From NCBI RefSeq assembly GCF_020616335.1, contig NZ_CP085051.1:2170001-2234000 (forward strand): a stretch of 64,000 bases of DNA, written 5' to 3'. Positions 12,005 through 21,211 of the stretch are shown piece after piece (within the stretch, counting starts at the first letter, position 1; each line of letters opens with the position of its first letter). Source of the DNA: Corynebacterium uberis (GTDB lineage: Bacteria; Actinomycetota; Actinomycetes; Mycobacteriales; Mycobacteriaceae). The position numbers and the translations under genes are program-made. The notes below the pieces were generated by a model. The model was given only the letters and a program-made list of their open reading frames with translations. It was not told the origin of the DNA and made no database searches.

Positions 12005-13252
12005 ATGTCCCACACTCCCATCGGTGCCTGGTCCGAGGTTGGCAAGCTGCGTCAGGTCATGGTCTGCTCCCCCGGCCGCGCCCACGAACGCCTCACCCCC
12101 CGCAACTGCCAAGAGCTGCTTTTCGACGACGTCCTCTGGGTCGACCAAGCACGCCGCGACCACGCCGACTTCGTGGAAAAGATGAGAGGCCACGGCGTCG
12201 AGGTACTAGAAATGTCCCAGCTGCTCGCCGAAACGCTCGAAGACACCACCGCGCGCGCCTGGGTGCTGGACAACAAGCTCGCCCCCAAGAACGTCGGCCA
12301 CGGCATCTCCCAAGAACTGCGCGGATGGCTTAACGACGTCCCCGCCGCCGAACTGTCCGAACTCCTCATCGGAGGCGTGGCCTACGCCGACCTGCCCAAG
12401 GACCTGCGCGGCCCCGTCTCGTCTGCACTCGCCGGCGTCCACGAGCCCACCGAATTCGTCCTGCCCCCGCTGCCCAACACGCAGTTCACCCGCGACACCA
12501 CCGCCTGGATCTTCGGCGGCGTCTCGCTGAACCCCATGCACTGGCCCACCCGCCGCCAGGAAACCCTGCTGACCACCAGCATCTACAAGTTCCACCCGAC
12601 CTTCGCCGACCAAGACTTCAAGATCTGGTACGGAGACCCCAACGAGGACCAAGGCCTGTCCTCCCTGGAAGGCGGCGACATCATGCCCGTGGGCAACGGC
12701 GTGGTGCTCATCGGCATGGGCGAGCGCTCCTCCTGGCAGGCCATCTCCCAGCTGGCCCGCAACCTGTTCGCCGAAGGCGCCGCCGAAAAGGTCGTCGTGG
12801 CCGCCATGGCCCCCGACCGCGCCTCCATGCACCTGGACACCGTCTTCTCCTTCTGCGACCGCGACCTGGTCACCTGCTACGAGCCGGTCACCGACACCAT
12901 CGCCTCGCTCATCCTGCGCCCCGAAGACAACGCCGCCGGCATGTCCGTCGAGCGCGACGACCGCAAGTTCGTCGACGTGGTTGCCGATGTCCTGGGCCTC
13001 AAGGAACTGCGCGTCGTATCTACCGGAGGCGACGCCTTCGCCGCCGAGCGCGAGCAGTGGGACGACGGCAACAACGTTGTCGCCCTGGAGCCCGGCGTGG
13101 TCGTGGGCTACGACCGCAACACCTACACCAACGCCAAGCTTCGCGACGCCGGCATCGAGGTCGTCGAGGTCAGCTCCGCCGAACTCGGCCGCGGCCGCGG
13201 CGGCGGACACTGCATGACCTGCCCGATCACCCGCGAGGCCGTTGACTACTAA
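12005..13252 (+). CDS. arcA: Arginine deiminase
   Basis: ArcA hydrolyses arginine to citrulline and ammonia. The 415-residue protein has the catalytic C-terminal motif GHCMTCP, with nucleophile Cys at about residue 403, FTRDT around residue 160, and the HLDT motif at about 279. I chose ATG 12005 because GAAAGGA lies 11-17 bases upstream; an in-frame TTG at 11996 would place the ribosome binding site too close. It is the second gene of arcDA and is closed by a strong terminator, which separates it from arcB and arcC. Confidence 0.97.
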   Translation: MSHTPIGAWSEVGKLRQVMVCSPGRAHERLTPRNCQELLFDDVLWVDQARRDHADFVEKMRGHGVEVLEMSQLLAETLEDTTARAWVLDNKLAPKNVGHGISQELRGWLNDVPAAELSELLIGGVAYADLPKDLRGPVSSALAGVHEPTEFVLPPLPNTQFTRDTTAWIFGGVSLNPMHWPTRRQETLLTTSIYKFHPTFADQDFKIWYGDPNEDQGLSSLEGGDIMPVGNGVVLIGMGERSSWQAISQLARNLFAEGAAEKVVVAAMAPDRASMHLDTVFSFCDRDLVTCYEPVTDTIASLILRPEDNAAGMSVERDDRKFVDVVADVLGLKELRVVSTGGDAFAAEREQWDDGNNVVALEPGVVVGYDRNTYTNAKLRDAGIEVVEVSSAELGRGRGGGHCMTCPITREAVDY

Positions 13253-13297
13253 CGCCTAGAGGGTTTTCGAAGGTTTTCGAGGGTTTTCGGCCCCCGC

Positions 13298-13340
13298 GAA
13301 GGGCCCGCACGCTGCAGGGTGTGCGGGCCCTTCTTCGTGT
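13298..13340 (+). terminator. Strong terminator after arcA
   Basis: GAAGGGCCCGCAC (13298-13310) pairs perfectly with GTGCGGGCCCTTC (13321-13333) over 13 bases with a 10-base loop, followed by TTCGTGTCTT. It lies 45 bases after the arcA stop. Three imperfect 10-base repeats of GGGTTTTCGA precede it. Confidence 0.75.
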
Positions 13341-13383
13341 CTTGGGGGTTGGGGAGGTCGGCACCCTTCTGCGCCCCCTCGCC

Positions 13384-14249
13384 ATGCACCGTGTGACTGG
13401 TGGGGTTAACAAAGTGCGCAAATCACCCCCGAAACGCCGGTTTTTCACCCCCGAAAACGCATCGTGTAAACCTCACCAGTCACACGGTGCATTTTGGGGG
13501 CCTACCCGAAAGGGCAAGACCCCCGGAGACGCGAACAGACCCCGGGCCCGAGCAGAACGCGAACGCACGAGAAGGCCCCGGGGGCGTCGATAAGCGTCTG
13601 CCTTGCGGACCTTGTAGACTCTCGGCCTCGGTACGCGCCCCCCTCCTGCACCGTGTGACTGGTGGGATTAATACAGTGCACAAATCACCCCCGAAACGCC
13701 GGCTTTTCACCCCCGAAAACGCACCACGTAAACCTCACCAGTCACACGGTGCATTTTGGGGGCACGGAGAGTGCGAGGCCCGCGCCCGGGGGACGCGAAC
13801 AGACCCCGGGCCCGAGCAGAACGCGAACGCACGGGAAGGCCCCGGAGGCGTCGATAAGCGTCTGCCTTGCCGCCCTGCGCCGCGCCCCCGTTCTCTGCAC
13901 CGTGTGACTGGTGGGATTAACAGAGTGCGCAAATCACCCCCGAAACGCCGGCTTTTCACCCCCGATAACGCATCGTGTAAACCTCACCAGTCACACGGTG
14001 CATTTTGAGGGCCTACCCGAAATGGCAAGACCCCGGATACGCGGACAAGCCCCGGGCCCGAGCAGAACGCGACCGCACGGGAAGGCCCCGGGGGCGTCGA
14101 TAAGCGTCTGCTTTGCGGCCCTGCGCCGCGCCCCCGTGCCATGCACCGTGTGACTGGTGGGATTAACAGAGTGCACAAAACACCCCCGAAACGCCGGCTT
14201 TTTACCCCCGAAAACGCACCGTGTCAACCTCACCAGTCACACGGTGCAT
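13384..14249. repeat. Array of four hairpin-bounded repeats between arcA and arcB
   Basis: Four elements of 107-109 bases lie at 13384-13492, 13647-13753, 13896-14002 and 14141-14249. Each is bounded by perfect inverted repeats, TGCACCGTGTGACTGGTG and its exact complement, 18-19 bases long. Each contains two copies of TCACCCCCGAAA. The spacers (154, 142 and 138 bases) are also alike, and the three of them each carry GCGTCGATAAGCG. The unit is therefore a tandem duplication of about 245-263 bases. The perfectly kept arms with changes elsewhere suggest selection for the hairpin or an element with terminal repeats. No transposase is present. Confidence 0.85.
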
Positions 14250-14638
14250 GTGAGGACCCTCCCGGAGAGGGCAGCGGCCTGCAAGGGTCTACCGCTTGTG
14301 CCGCCCTGGCGGTGCATCGTCACCAAAATAGGCCAGATAACAGCACCCCAAACAGTCCCTCGCACCGCAATCCTCGCCGGCAAAAATCGGCACAGCAATA
14401 CCCTCGATCCCCTTCTTTATGTTGGGTTTGTCGGGCCCGTGGGACCAGCGCGGATCAACATAAACCGCTACATTTCCACCTTTCGCATTATATTTGCACA
14501 CCCCGTTAGTAGCAGCGTTTAGTGTGACAATTGCCATAGCACATTCGGGGGTAATCCGTTTCCACTATAGAAATACCAAAAGTCCCCACATGCCCGCAGA
14601 TTCGCGCATACCTGCAGGTCAGGGCGTCGATAATGTGG
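14250..14638. other. AT-rich region between the repeat array and the arcB promoter
   Basis: No gene can be supported. An 82-codon frame on the minus strand (14289-14537) has no ribosome binding site and no family I recognise. A truncated copy of the dispersed motif (GCGTCGATAA) is at 14623-14632. Confidence 0.4.
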
Positions 14639-14709
14639 ATTATGCAATCGCCGGAACATTGCACAATTACCGCCGTTCGATTTTCGCAATTCTGACAAAC
14701 TGGTAGCAT
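14639..14709 (+). promoter_or_regulatory. arcB promoter with an ArgR-like upstream operator
   Basis: ATTATGCAAT (14639-14648) and ATTGCACAAT (14658-14667) form an inverted repeat matching at 9 of 10 positions with 9 bases between, similar in style to arginine boxes. Just downstream lie TTTTCG (14681-14686) and TAGCAT (14704-14709), 17 bases apart, as a possible promoter. The operator sits upstream of the -35 element, the position of an activator. Binding by ArgR is an inference from its neighbouring gene. Confidence 0.45.
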
Positions 14710-14810
14710 CGCAAACGTGAACGGAGGTCAGGGGATACTCGATTCCCAACGTTCAGCCCGGGAGGGACGACCCGATCCCGGGATTCGAAGTCAGAAGGAG
14801 AGTCACTCTC

Positions 14811-15806
14811 ATGCCAGTTAGCCTCAGCGGCCGGAACTTCCTCAAGCTTCTTGATTACACCCCCGATGAGATCCGCTACCTCATCCGCCTGTCCAAGCAG
14901 TTCAAGGACATGAAGCTCGCGGGTGTGCCCCACCGGTACCTGGAGGGCAAGAACATCGTCTTGCTCTTTGAAAAGACCTCCACCCGCACCCGGTGTGCCT
15001 TCGAGGTTGCCGGCATGGACCTGGGCATGGGCGTGACCTACCTGGATCCGGGCAGCTCCCAGATGGGCAAGAAGGAGTCCATCGAGGACACCGCGCGCGT
15101 GCTGGGCCGCATGTATGACGGCATTGAGTACCGTGGCTTCGCCCAGGAGATCGTGGAAGACCTGGCCGCTAACGCCGGCGTGCCGGTGTGGAACGGCCTG
15201 ACCACCGAATTCCACCCCACCCAGATGATCGCGGACATGCTCACTGTGGAGGAGAACTTCCCGCAGGGGCTCAAGGGCCTGAAGTTCGTGTTCATGGGGG
15301 ACGCCCAGAACAACGTGGCCAACTCCCTGATGGTTGTGTGCGCGAAGCTGGGCCTGCACTTTGTGGCCTGCGGCCCGACCGAGCAGATGCCGGAGGCGGA
15401 CCTGGTCAAGCAGTGCGAGGAGATCGCCAGCCAGACCGGCGGGTCCGTCACCCTGACCGAGGACGTGGAGGCTGCCGCCAAGGATGCCCACGTCATCTAC
15501 ACCGACATTTGGGTTTCCATGGGCGAGCCGGATGAGCTGTGGGAGAAGCGCATCAAGCTGCTGGAGCCCTACCGCGTCACCGCCGACGTCATGGCCAAGG
15601 CCGACAAGGATGCCATCTTCATGCACTGCCTGCCGTCCTTCCACGACACCAAGACCACCATCGGTGCGGACATCGCCGAGAAGTTCGGCGTCTCCGAGAT
15701 GGAGGTTGCTGACGACGTCTTCGAGTCCACGCAGTCCCGCGTCTTCGACGAGGCCGAAAACCGCATGCACACCATCAAGGCTGTCATGTACGCCACGCTG
15801 TCCTAG
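14811..15806 (+). CDS. arcB: Ornithine carbamoyltransferase, catabolic
   Basis: In this pathway ArcB splits citrulline with phosphate into ornithine and carbamoyl phosphate. The 331-residue protein has the carbamoyl phosphate loop STRTRCAFE (about 57-65), FHPTQ and the ornithine-side motif HCLPSFHD (about 271-278). Length and the N-terminal SGRNFLKLLDY start fit catabolic ArcB rather than biosynthetic ArgF. AGAAGGAG lies upstream of the ATG. It is separated from arcA by the repeat array and has its own likely promoter; arcC follows after about 200 bases. Confidence 0.95.
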   Translation: MPVSLSGRNFLKLLDYTPDEIRYLIRLSKQFKDMKLAGVPHRYLEGKNIVLLFEKTSTRTRCAFEVAGMDLGMGVTYLDPGSSQMGKKESIEDTARVLGRMYDGIEYRGFAQEIVEDLAANAGVPVWNGLTTEFHPTQMIADMLTVEENFPQGLKGLKFVFMGDAQNNVANSLMVVCAKLGLHFVACGPTEQMPEADLVKQCEEIASQTGGSVTLTEDVEAAAKDAHVIYTDIWVSMGEPDELWEKRIKLLEPYRVTADVMAKADKDAIFMHCLPSFHDTKTTIGADIAEKFGVSEMEVADDVFESTQSRVFDEAENRMHTIKAVMYATLS

Positions 15807-16005
15807 CGGCACGCAGCGACACCGCGCGGCACCGAGCGGCAAGCACCGCTGAGCCGCACCCCCGTCACCGGCCCCCCACACCCCCTCGTGGGGGCTGCCC
15901 GGGGCTTGACTCATCCCTTTTTCCGGATCACCCACCTCGTTGTGTCGTGGGGGCCGGACACACGAACCGAGACATGATCTAGAAAGCCGGAGGTTCCTAC
16001 CCTTC

Positions 16006-16947
16006 ATGACTGACTCCAAGAGAATCGTCGTTGCCCTCGGCGGCAACGCTTTGGGCAAGACTCCCGCCGAACAACTCGAGCTGATCAAGCACACTGCCAC
16101 ATCGCTGGTGGAGATGATTGCGGCTGGCCATGAGGTGCTTATCTCTCATGGCAATGGCCCGCAGGTGGGCATGATCAAGGTGGCTACTGATGAGTCCGCG
16201 CGCACGGGCTCCACGCCGGAGATTCCGTTCGCCGAGTGCGGCGCAATGTCGCAGGGCTACATCGGCTATCACCTGGTTCAGGCGTTGCGCAATGAGATGG
16301 CTGCGCGTCAGCTGAATCGTGCGACCACCGCGATTGTCACGCAGACGGTGGTGGACGCGGATGATCCTGCGTTCCAGAAGCCGACCAAGCCGGTGGGCGC
16401 GATGTTGTCTAAGGAGGAGGCGGAGTCTCTGGCCGCCGCGACGGGCAACACCTATGTTGAGGATGCTGGGCGCGGCTGGCGTTGGGCGGTTGCGTCCCCG
16501 CAGCCGGTGCGCGTGGTTGAGGCTGATGTGATTCGTTCGCTTCTCGACGCCGGCGTGGTCACCGTCGCCGCCGGCGGCGGCGGCATCCCCGTCACCGATT
16601 CCGGTTCTGAGCTGCGCGGGGTGCCGGCGGTGATTGATAAGGACCGCACCGCGGCGCTGCTGGCCCGCGACGCGGATGCTGATGAGCTGGTGATTCTGAC
16701 CGCGGTGGACAACGTCTACCTGGATTACAACCAGCCCACGCAGCGTAAACTGGAGACCGTCACGGCGTCGGAGGCGCGTAAGTACGCCCAGCAGGGCTAC
16801 TTCGCGGAGGGGTCGATGCTGCCGAAGATTGAGGCCTGTTTGGACTTTGTGGAGTCCGGCCCCGGACGCAGCGCGCTGATCACGTCTTTGGAAAAAGCCA
16901 GCCAGGGCCTCGAGGGGACCTGCGGCACTCATATCGTCGCCGATTAA
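16006..16947 (+). CDS. arcC: Carbamate kinase
   Basis: ArcC transfers phosphate from carbamoyl phosphate to ADP, giving the ATP gained from arginine. The 313-residue protein has the amino acid kinase fold with ALGGNALGK (about 10-18), SHGNGPQVG (about 47-55), the PTKPVG carbamate kinase signature and DKDRTAALLA. I chose ATG 16006, which gives the family-typical start and has GGAGG 13 bases upstream, over an in-frame upstream codon. A run of more GC-poor codons distinguishes it from arcA. Confidence 0.95.
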   Translation: MTDSKRIVVALGGNALGKTPAEQLELIKHTATSLVEMIAAGHEVLISHGNGPQVGMIKVATDESARTGSTPEIPFAECGAMSQGYIGYHLVQALRNEMAARQLNRATTAIVTQTVVDADDPAFQKPTKPVGAMLSKEEAESLAAATGNTYVEDAGRGWRWAVASPQPVRVVEADVIRSLLDAGVVTVAAGGGGIPVTDSGSELRGVPAVIDKDRTAALLARDADADELVILTAVDNVYLDYNQPTQRKLETVTASEARKYAQQGYFAEGSMLPKIEACLDFVESGPGRSALITSLEKASQGLEGTCGTHIVAD

Positions 16948-16965
16948 CCCCGGCACCCTAACGGT

Positions 16966-17024
16966 AAAGGACCTTCCGGCATGCACCCTTTCGCAGTGGT
17001 GAGAATTGCCTGGGGGTCCTTTTT
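16966..17024 (+). terminator. Terminator between arcC and the YfcC-type carrier gene
   Basis: AAAGGACC (16966-16973) pairs with GGTCCTTT (17015-17022), followed by a run of five Ts. The loop is long (41 bases) with possible internal pairing. It could act as a partial terminator lowering carrier expression relative to arcC. Confidence 0.5.
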
Positions 17025-17062
17025 CTTAGCTCCTTGTTGCTTTGCACAGAAAGGTCGCAACA

Positions 17063-18706
17063 ATGACTGCGTCTCAGCCAGATTCGCTTGACGCCCACGC
17101 CCAGGACAACACCCTTATCGATGCCCCGCCGGGAGGCGAGCTACCGGGGTCAGCCACGGATGAGGCACAGAAGAAGCCCAAGAAGAGAAAGTTCAGTTTC
17201 CCTTCCGCGTTTACTATCCTTTTTGCTCTTACCATTGTTGCCGTCGCGGCCACGTGGTTTGTTCCCGCCGGGTCCTATTCCAAGCTGCATTTTGATGACA
17301 GCTCCTCCCAGCTGGTGGTCACCGCCCCGGATGGCAGTACGGAGAATCTTCCTGCTGAGCAGTCCAGCCTGGACAAGCTCAACATGGACATCGGCATTGA
17401 TAAGTTCACGTCGGGGGCCATTAAGAACGAGATCTCTGTTCCGGGCACCTATGAGCGCGTGGAGCAGGTGCGTGCCGGGGCGTGGGATATCCCGACCTCC
17501 ATGGTGGAGGGCACCATTGAGGCGGTGGACATCATCGTGTTCATCCTGGTGCTGGGCGGTTTGATCGGGGTGGTCCGCGCGACGGGGGCCTTTGAGTCGG
17601 GGCTGATGGCCCTGACTAAGAAGACTAAGGGCCGCGAGTTCATGCTCGTTGCGGTGGTCTCTGTGCTCATGGTGCTGGGTGGTACGGCCTGCGGCATGGA
17701 GGAGGAGGCGGTGGCCTTCTACCCCATCCTGGCGCCGATCTTTATCTCTTTGGGTTATGACTCGATAGTCACGGTGGGTGCCATCTTCCTTGCCGGATCG
17801 GTGGGGTCCGCGTTCTCCACCATTAACCCATTTTCTGTGGTCATTGCGTCGAATGCGGCGGGCGTGCAATTCACGGAGGGCATCACGTGGCGTATTGCGG
17901 GCTGCGCGGTGGGCGCGGTGGCCATCATCGCTTACCTGGCCTGGTATTGCCGGCGCATTAAGAAGGACCCCAGCGCATCCATTTCTTATGAGGACCGGGA
18001 CAAGTTTAAAAAGCACTGGGGTATGAGCGAGGACGCCGCCGCTATTGGGGCGTTCACGGTGGAAAAGAAGATCATTCTTACCCTGTTTGCCATCGCTTTC
18101 CCGCTGATGGTGTGGGGTGTGATGAGTCAGGGCTGGTGGTTCCCCACGATGGCGGCCTCGTTCCTGACGATCACCCTGATCATCATGTTCATCGCCCACT
18201 ATGGGGGCAGTAAGCTCAGCGAGTCGCAGGTGGTGGATGCGTTTTCGGAGGGGGCGTCATCGCTCGTGGCGGTCTCGCTGATCATCGGCCTGGCCCGCGG
18301 CATCAACATCGTGCTCAACGAGGGCAAGATCTCCGACACGATGCTGGATTCGGCCTCCCACATGGTCACCGGCATGCACGGCCCGGTGTTCATCCTCATG
18401 CTCATGGTGGTGTTCTTCTTCCTGGGCTTTGTGGTGCCGTCCTCCTCCGGCTTAGCGGTGTTGTCCATGCCGATCATGGCTCCGCTTGCCGACGCCGTGG
18501 GCATCGAGCGGTTCATCGTCGTTTCGGCTTATCAGTGGGGCCAGTATGCGATGCTGTTCATCGCCCCCACCGGCCTGATCATGGCGACCTTGCAGATGCT
18601 GGACATGAAGTTCTCCCACTGGCTGAAGTTCGTCTGGCCGATGGTGGCGTTCATGTTCGTCTTCGGCGGCGGCATGCTCGTCGCCCAGGTGCTGGTGTAT
18701 AGCTAG
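17063..18706 (+). CDS. YfcC/ArcD2-type basic amino acid carrier
   Basis: The 547-residue protein has a charged N-terminal tail of about 45 residues and then about 12 membrane segments. Motifs of the YfcC / C4-dicarboxylate anaerobic carrier family include GGTACGMEEEAVAFYP and FVVPSSSGLAVLSMPIMAPL. Members beside arginine deiminase genes act as arginine/ornithine exchangers, so this may be a second exchanger alongside arcD, unrelated in sequence. ATG 17063 is preferred over an upstream TTG because GAAAGG lies 11-17 bases before it. It ends the arcBC group and is followed by a clear terminator. Confidence 0.88.
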   Translation: MTASQPDSLDAHAQDNTLIDAPPGGELPGSATDEAQKKPKKRKFSFPSAFTILFALTIVAVAATWFVPAGSYSKLHFDDSSSQLVVTAPDGSTENLPAEQSSLDKLNMDIGIDKFTSGAIKNEISVPGTYERVEQVRAGAWDIPTSMVEGTIEAVDIIVFILVLGGLIGVVRATGAFESGLMALTKKTKGREFMLVAVVSVLMVLGGTACGMEEEAVAFYPILAPIFISLGYDSIVTVGAIFLAGSVGSAFSTINPFSVVIASNAAGVQFTEGITWRIAGCAVGAVAIIAYLAWYCRRIKKDPSASISYEDRDKFKKHWGMSEDAAAIGAFTVEKKIILTLFAIAFPLMVWGVMSQGWWFPTMAASFLTITLIIMFIAHYGGSKLSESQVVDAFSEGASSLVAVSLIIGLARGINIVLNEGKISDTMLDSASHMVTGMHGPVFILMLMVVFFFLGFVVPSSSGLAVLSMPIMAPLADAVGIERFIVVSAYQWGQYAMLFIAPTGLIMATLQMLDMKFSHWLKFVWPMVAFMFVFGGGMLVAQVLVYS

Positions 18707-18728
18707 CCTTGCCCGATCAGCACCGAAA

Positions 18729-18754
18729 AACCCCTGCCACACCCGGCAGGGGTT
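18729..18754. terminator. Bidirectional terminator between the carrier gene and argR
   Basis: AACCCCTGCC and GGCAGGGGTT form a perfect 10-base stem with a 6-base loop. T-rich sequence follows on the plus strand and AAAAA precedes it, giving Ts on the minus strand. It serves both convergent genes. Confidence 0.8.
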
Positions 18755-18780
18755 GTTGTGTTCTTCCGGGGCGCTCGGGC

Positions 18781-19296
18781 CTACTCGCTGCCTTCCGCGT
18801 TGGCCTTGCCGATGCCGTTGACGCCATCGGCGAACAGCTTCTCCAGCTCCTTTCCGGTCCAGGGTTCGCGGGCCAGCACAAAGACGGTGTCATCGCCGGC
18901 GGTACAGCCCACGATCTCCGGGACGCGGGCGCGGTCGATGAAGCTGGCTAGGTATTGGGCCGCTCCCGGCGGCGTGCGTAGCACCACGATCGCCGAGGAA
19001 GAGTCAATGCTCACGGCCAGCTCGTTGATCATCTTCTTGAGCTTTTCCAGCGGGGTGGAGTACATCTCCGTGGTTTCGGGGGATTCGCCGACCACGTAGT
19101 AGGCGCGCCCCTTGGCGGGTCTGATCTTTTGGGCGCCGAGTTCGTCGAGGTCGCGCGAGAGCGTGGTCTGGGTGACCTCGATGCCCGCCTTGAGCAGCAG
19201 CTCGGACAGTTGGCCCTGGCTGGTGACCTTGGTGCTGGACAGGATTTCCAGAATCTGGCCTTGCCGGGCGGTCCGAGACGTCGAGTTATACATCAA
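18781..19296 (-). CDS. argR: Arginine repressor ArgR
   Basis: ArgR is a hexameric, arginine-binding transcription factor. The 171-residue protein has an N-terminal winged helix ([20 protein letters not shown], about 28-47, then [15 protein letters not shown]) and a C-terminal oligomerisation domain with GCTAGDDT (about 143-150) for arginine binding. AAGGAT lies six bases before the ATG. In most corynebacteria argR lies inside the arginine biosynthesis operon; its place here, convergent with the arc genes, suggests a dedicated regulator of arginine catabolism. Whether another argR exists elsewhere cannot be seen. Confidence 0.95.
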   Translation of the reverse strand: MMYNSTSRTARQGQILEILSSTKVTSQGQLSELLLKAGIEVTQTTLSRDLDELGAQKIRPAKGRAYYVVGESPETTEMYSTPLEKLKKMINELAVSIDSSSAIVVLRTPPGAAQYLASFIDRARVPEIVGCTAGDDTVFVLAREPWTGKELEKLFADGVNGIGKANAEGSE

Positions 19297-19335
19297 TATC
19301 CTTGCTAATGAGGGGGGAAGGGGAAGTCAAAGGTC

Positions 19336-19363
19336 TGTGTACGTCGAGGATTACCGTACTCAA
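19336..19363 (-). promoter_or_regulatory. argR promoter candidate
   Basis: On the minus strand TTGAGT and TACACA are 16 bases apart, about 40 bases before the argR start codon. Confidence 0.4.
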
Positions 19364-19453
19364 CTATGAGGTGACTCGGCCACAGCACGCACCGCTGATT
19401 CAGGCGACCTACAGGCAATCCCTATTCTGTTGATTGACAGGTTGTGTACATGA

Positions 19454-19490
19454 GTGCACCCCGCCGGTCCGAGGACTCGACGGGGTGCAC
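19454..19490 (-). terminator. Hairpin after argS
   Basis: GTGCACCCCG and CGGGGTGCAC form a perfect 10-base stem 20 bases after the argS stop, with a 17-base loop and no T tract on the minus strand. Confidence 0.5.
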
Positions 19491-19509
19491 CGGTGTATCC
19501 GTTCGCGTA

Positions 19510-21162
19510 CTACATCCGCTCCGGGGCACTCACGCCCACCAGTTGCAGCGCGTTGGCCAGCGTCTGCTTGGTGGCCTGCGCCAGGCCCAGACGCGCGGCA
19601 TTAACCGGCTGGGGCTCTTCTTCCCCGCGCGGCAGGATCTGGCAGTTGTCATAGAACTTGTTGAAGGCGCTGGCCAGCTCCTCGGCGTAGCGCACCACGC
19701 GGTGCGGCTCGCGCAGCTCGGCCGCAGAGCGCACCACCGTGGGGAAGTCACCCAGCGTGCGGATCAGGTCGCCCTCCTTCTCGTGGGTGAGCAGCGAGAA
19801 GTCCGCACCCTCTGAGGACACGCCGGCATCCGCGGCGCGCCGCATGATGGAGGCCAGGCGCGCGTGCGCGTACTGCACGTAGTAGACCGGGCTCTCAGAC
19901 GACTGGGAGGCCCACAGCTCGAGGTCAATATCCAGGGAGCTGTCCACGGAGGAACGCACCATGGAGTAGCGGGCGGCGTCGATACCCACGGCCTCGACGA
20001 GGTCATCGAGGGTGATCACTGTACCGGCGCGCTTGGACATGCGCACCGCCTTGCCGTCGCGCACCAGGTTGACCATCTGGCCGATGAGCACCTCGACCTG
20101 ATCGGCCCGGTAGCCCATGCCCGCGGCCGCAGCCTTGAGGCGATCGATGTAGCCGTGGTGGTCCGCGCCGAGCATGTAGATGCACAGCTCGTGACCGCGC
20201 TCGATCTTGTCCGCCACGTAGGCGATGTCGCCGGCGATGTAGGCGGCGTTGCCGTCGGACTTGATCACCACGCGGTCCTTCTCATCGCCGTAGGCGGTGG
20301 TGCGCAGCCACCAGGCCCCGTCGTGGAAGTACAGCGAGTCATTGTCCTTGAGCCGCTGGATGGCCTTTTCCACCGCGCCGGACTCGAACAGGGAGTTCTC
20401 GTGGAAGTAGACGTCAAAGTCCGTGCCAAAGTCATGCAGCGAGGTCTGGATGTGCTCGAACATCATGTCCACGCCCAGGGAGCGGAAGGTCTCCTGGACC
20501 TCTTCCGGCGTGCCGGAGAGGGCATCGGGCTGCTTGTCCAGCACGGCCTGGGCGATCTCATTGATGTAGTCTCCGCCGTAGCCGTCCTCCGGCACGGGCT
20601 CGCCCTTCGCGGCGGCCACCAGGGAGCGGGCGAAGCGGTCGATCTGCGCGCCGTGGTCGTTGAAGTAGTACTCGCGGGTGACCTTGGCACCGGAGGCCTC
20701 CAGGACGCGGCCCAGGGAGTCGCCGACTGCGGCCCAGCGGGTACCGCCCAGGTGGATGGGGCCGGTGGGGTTGGCGGAGACGAACTCCAGGTTGACGGTC
20801 AGGCCGTCATACATGTCATTGTGGCCAAAGTTGGCGCCCTGCTCCAGGATGGTGCCCACCAGGTCGCCCTGGGCGGCGGCGGCGACCCGGATGTTCAAGA
20901 ATCCGGGGCCGGCGACGTCAGCGGACTCGACCGCCGCGTCTTCGACCAAGGCCTCGGCCAGCCAGGTCGCCAGGTCGCGGGGTGCCACGCCGGCCTTCTT
21001 GGCCACCTGCAACGCCAGGTTGGTGGCGTAGTCACCGTGCTCGGGATTACGCGGTCTCTCCACGACCACCGTCTGCGGTAGTACGGAGGTGTCCAGGTCA
21101 TGGGCGCCAAGGACCGCAACCGCGCGCTCGCGGATGAGTGTGGCGAGATCAGTTGGTGTCAT
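19510..21162 (-). CDS. argS: Arginyl-tRNA synthetase
   Basis: ArgS charges tRNA-Arg. The 550-residue class I synthetase has the N-terminal Arg-tRNA domain, the HIGH-box variant HLGG in [12 protein letters not shown] (about 128-139), the KMSK counterpart MSKRAG (about 375-380) and a C-terminal DALR anticodon-binding domain ending in PERM. Length is normal for actinobacteria. In C. glutamicum argS is followed by lysA; here the next gene downstream is argR and then the arginine deiminase genes, which is suggestive because argS in C. glutamicum is itself arginine-responsive. Confidence 0.96.
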   Translation of the reverse strand: MTPTDLATLIRERAVAVLGAHDLDTSVLPQTVVVERPRNPEHGDYATNLALQVAKKAGVAPRDLATWLAEALVEDAAVESADVAGPGFLNIRVAAAAQGDLVGTILEQGANFGHNDMYDGLTVNLEFVSANPTGPIHLGGTRWAAVGDSLGRVLEASGAKVTREYYFNDHGAQIDRFARSLVAAAKGEPVPEDGYGGDYINEIAQAVLDKQPDALSGTPEEVQETFRSLGVDMMFEHIQTSLHDFGTDFDVYFHENSLFESGAVEKAIQRLKDNDSLYFHDGAWWLRTTAYGDEKDRVVIKSDGNAAYIAGDIAYVADKIERGHELCIYMLGADHHGYIDRLKAAAAGMGYRADQVEVLIGQMVNLVRDGKAVRMSKRAGTVITLDDLVEAVGIDAARYSMVRSSVDSSLDIDLELWASQSSESPVYYVQYAHARLASIMRRAADAGVSSEGADFSLLTHEKEGDLIRTLGDFPTVVRSAAELREPHRVVRYAEELASAFNKFYDNCQILPRGEEEPQPVNAARLGLAQATKQTLANALQLVGVSAPERM

Positions 21163-21211
21163 AACCCCACATTCTAACGCCAGGCATACCCCCGCACGCC
21201 TGGCAGGGCCG

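Noticed and set aside
13400..14153. Repeated open frames inside the hairpin array (for example starting GLTECANHPRNAGF in several copies)
   Set aside because: Frames stay open in several phases because of GC content, and similarity follows DNA conservation of the inverted arms; no ribosome binding sites.
13384..14249. CRISPR array
   Set aside because: Repeats are over 100 bases with long palindromic ends, spacers are similar to each other, and no cas genes are near.
14289..14537. An 82-codon minus-strand frame before arcB
   Set aside because: No ribosome binding site and no family likeness; it lies in an AT-rich control region.
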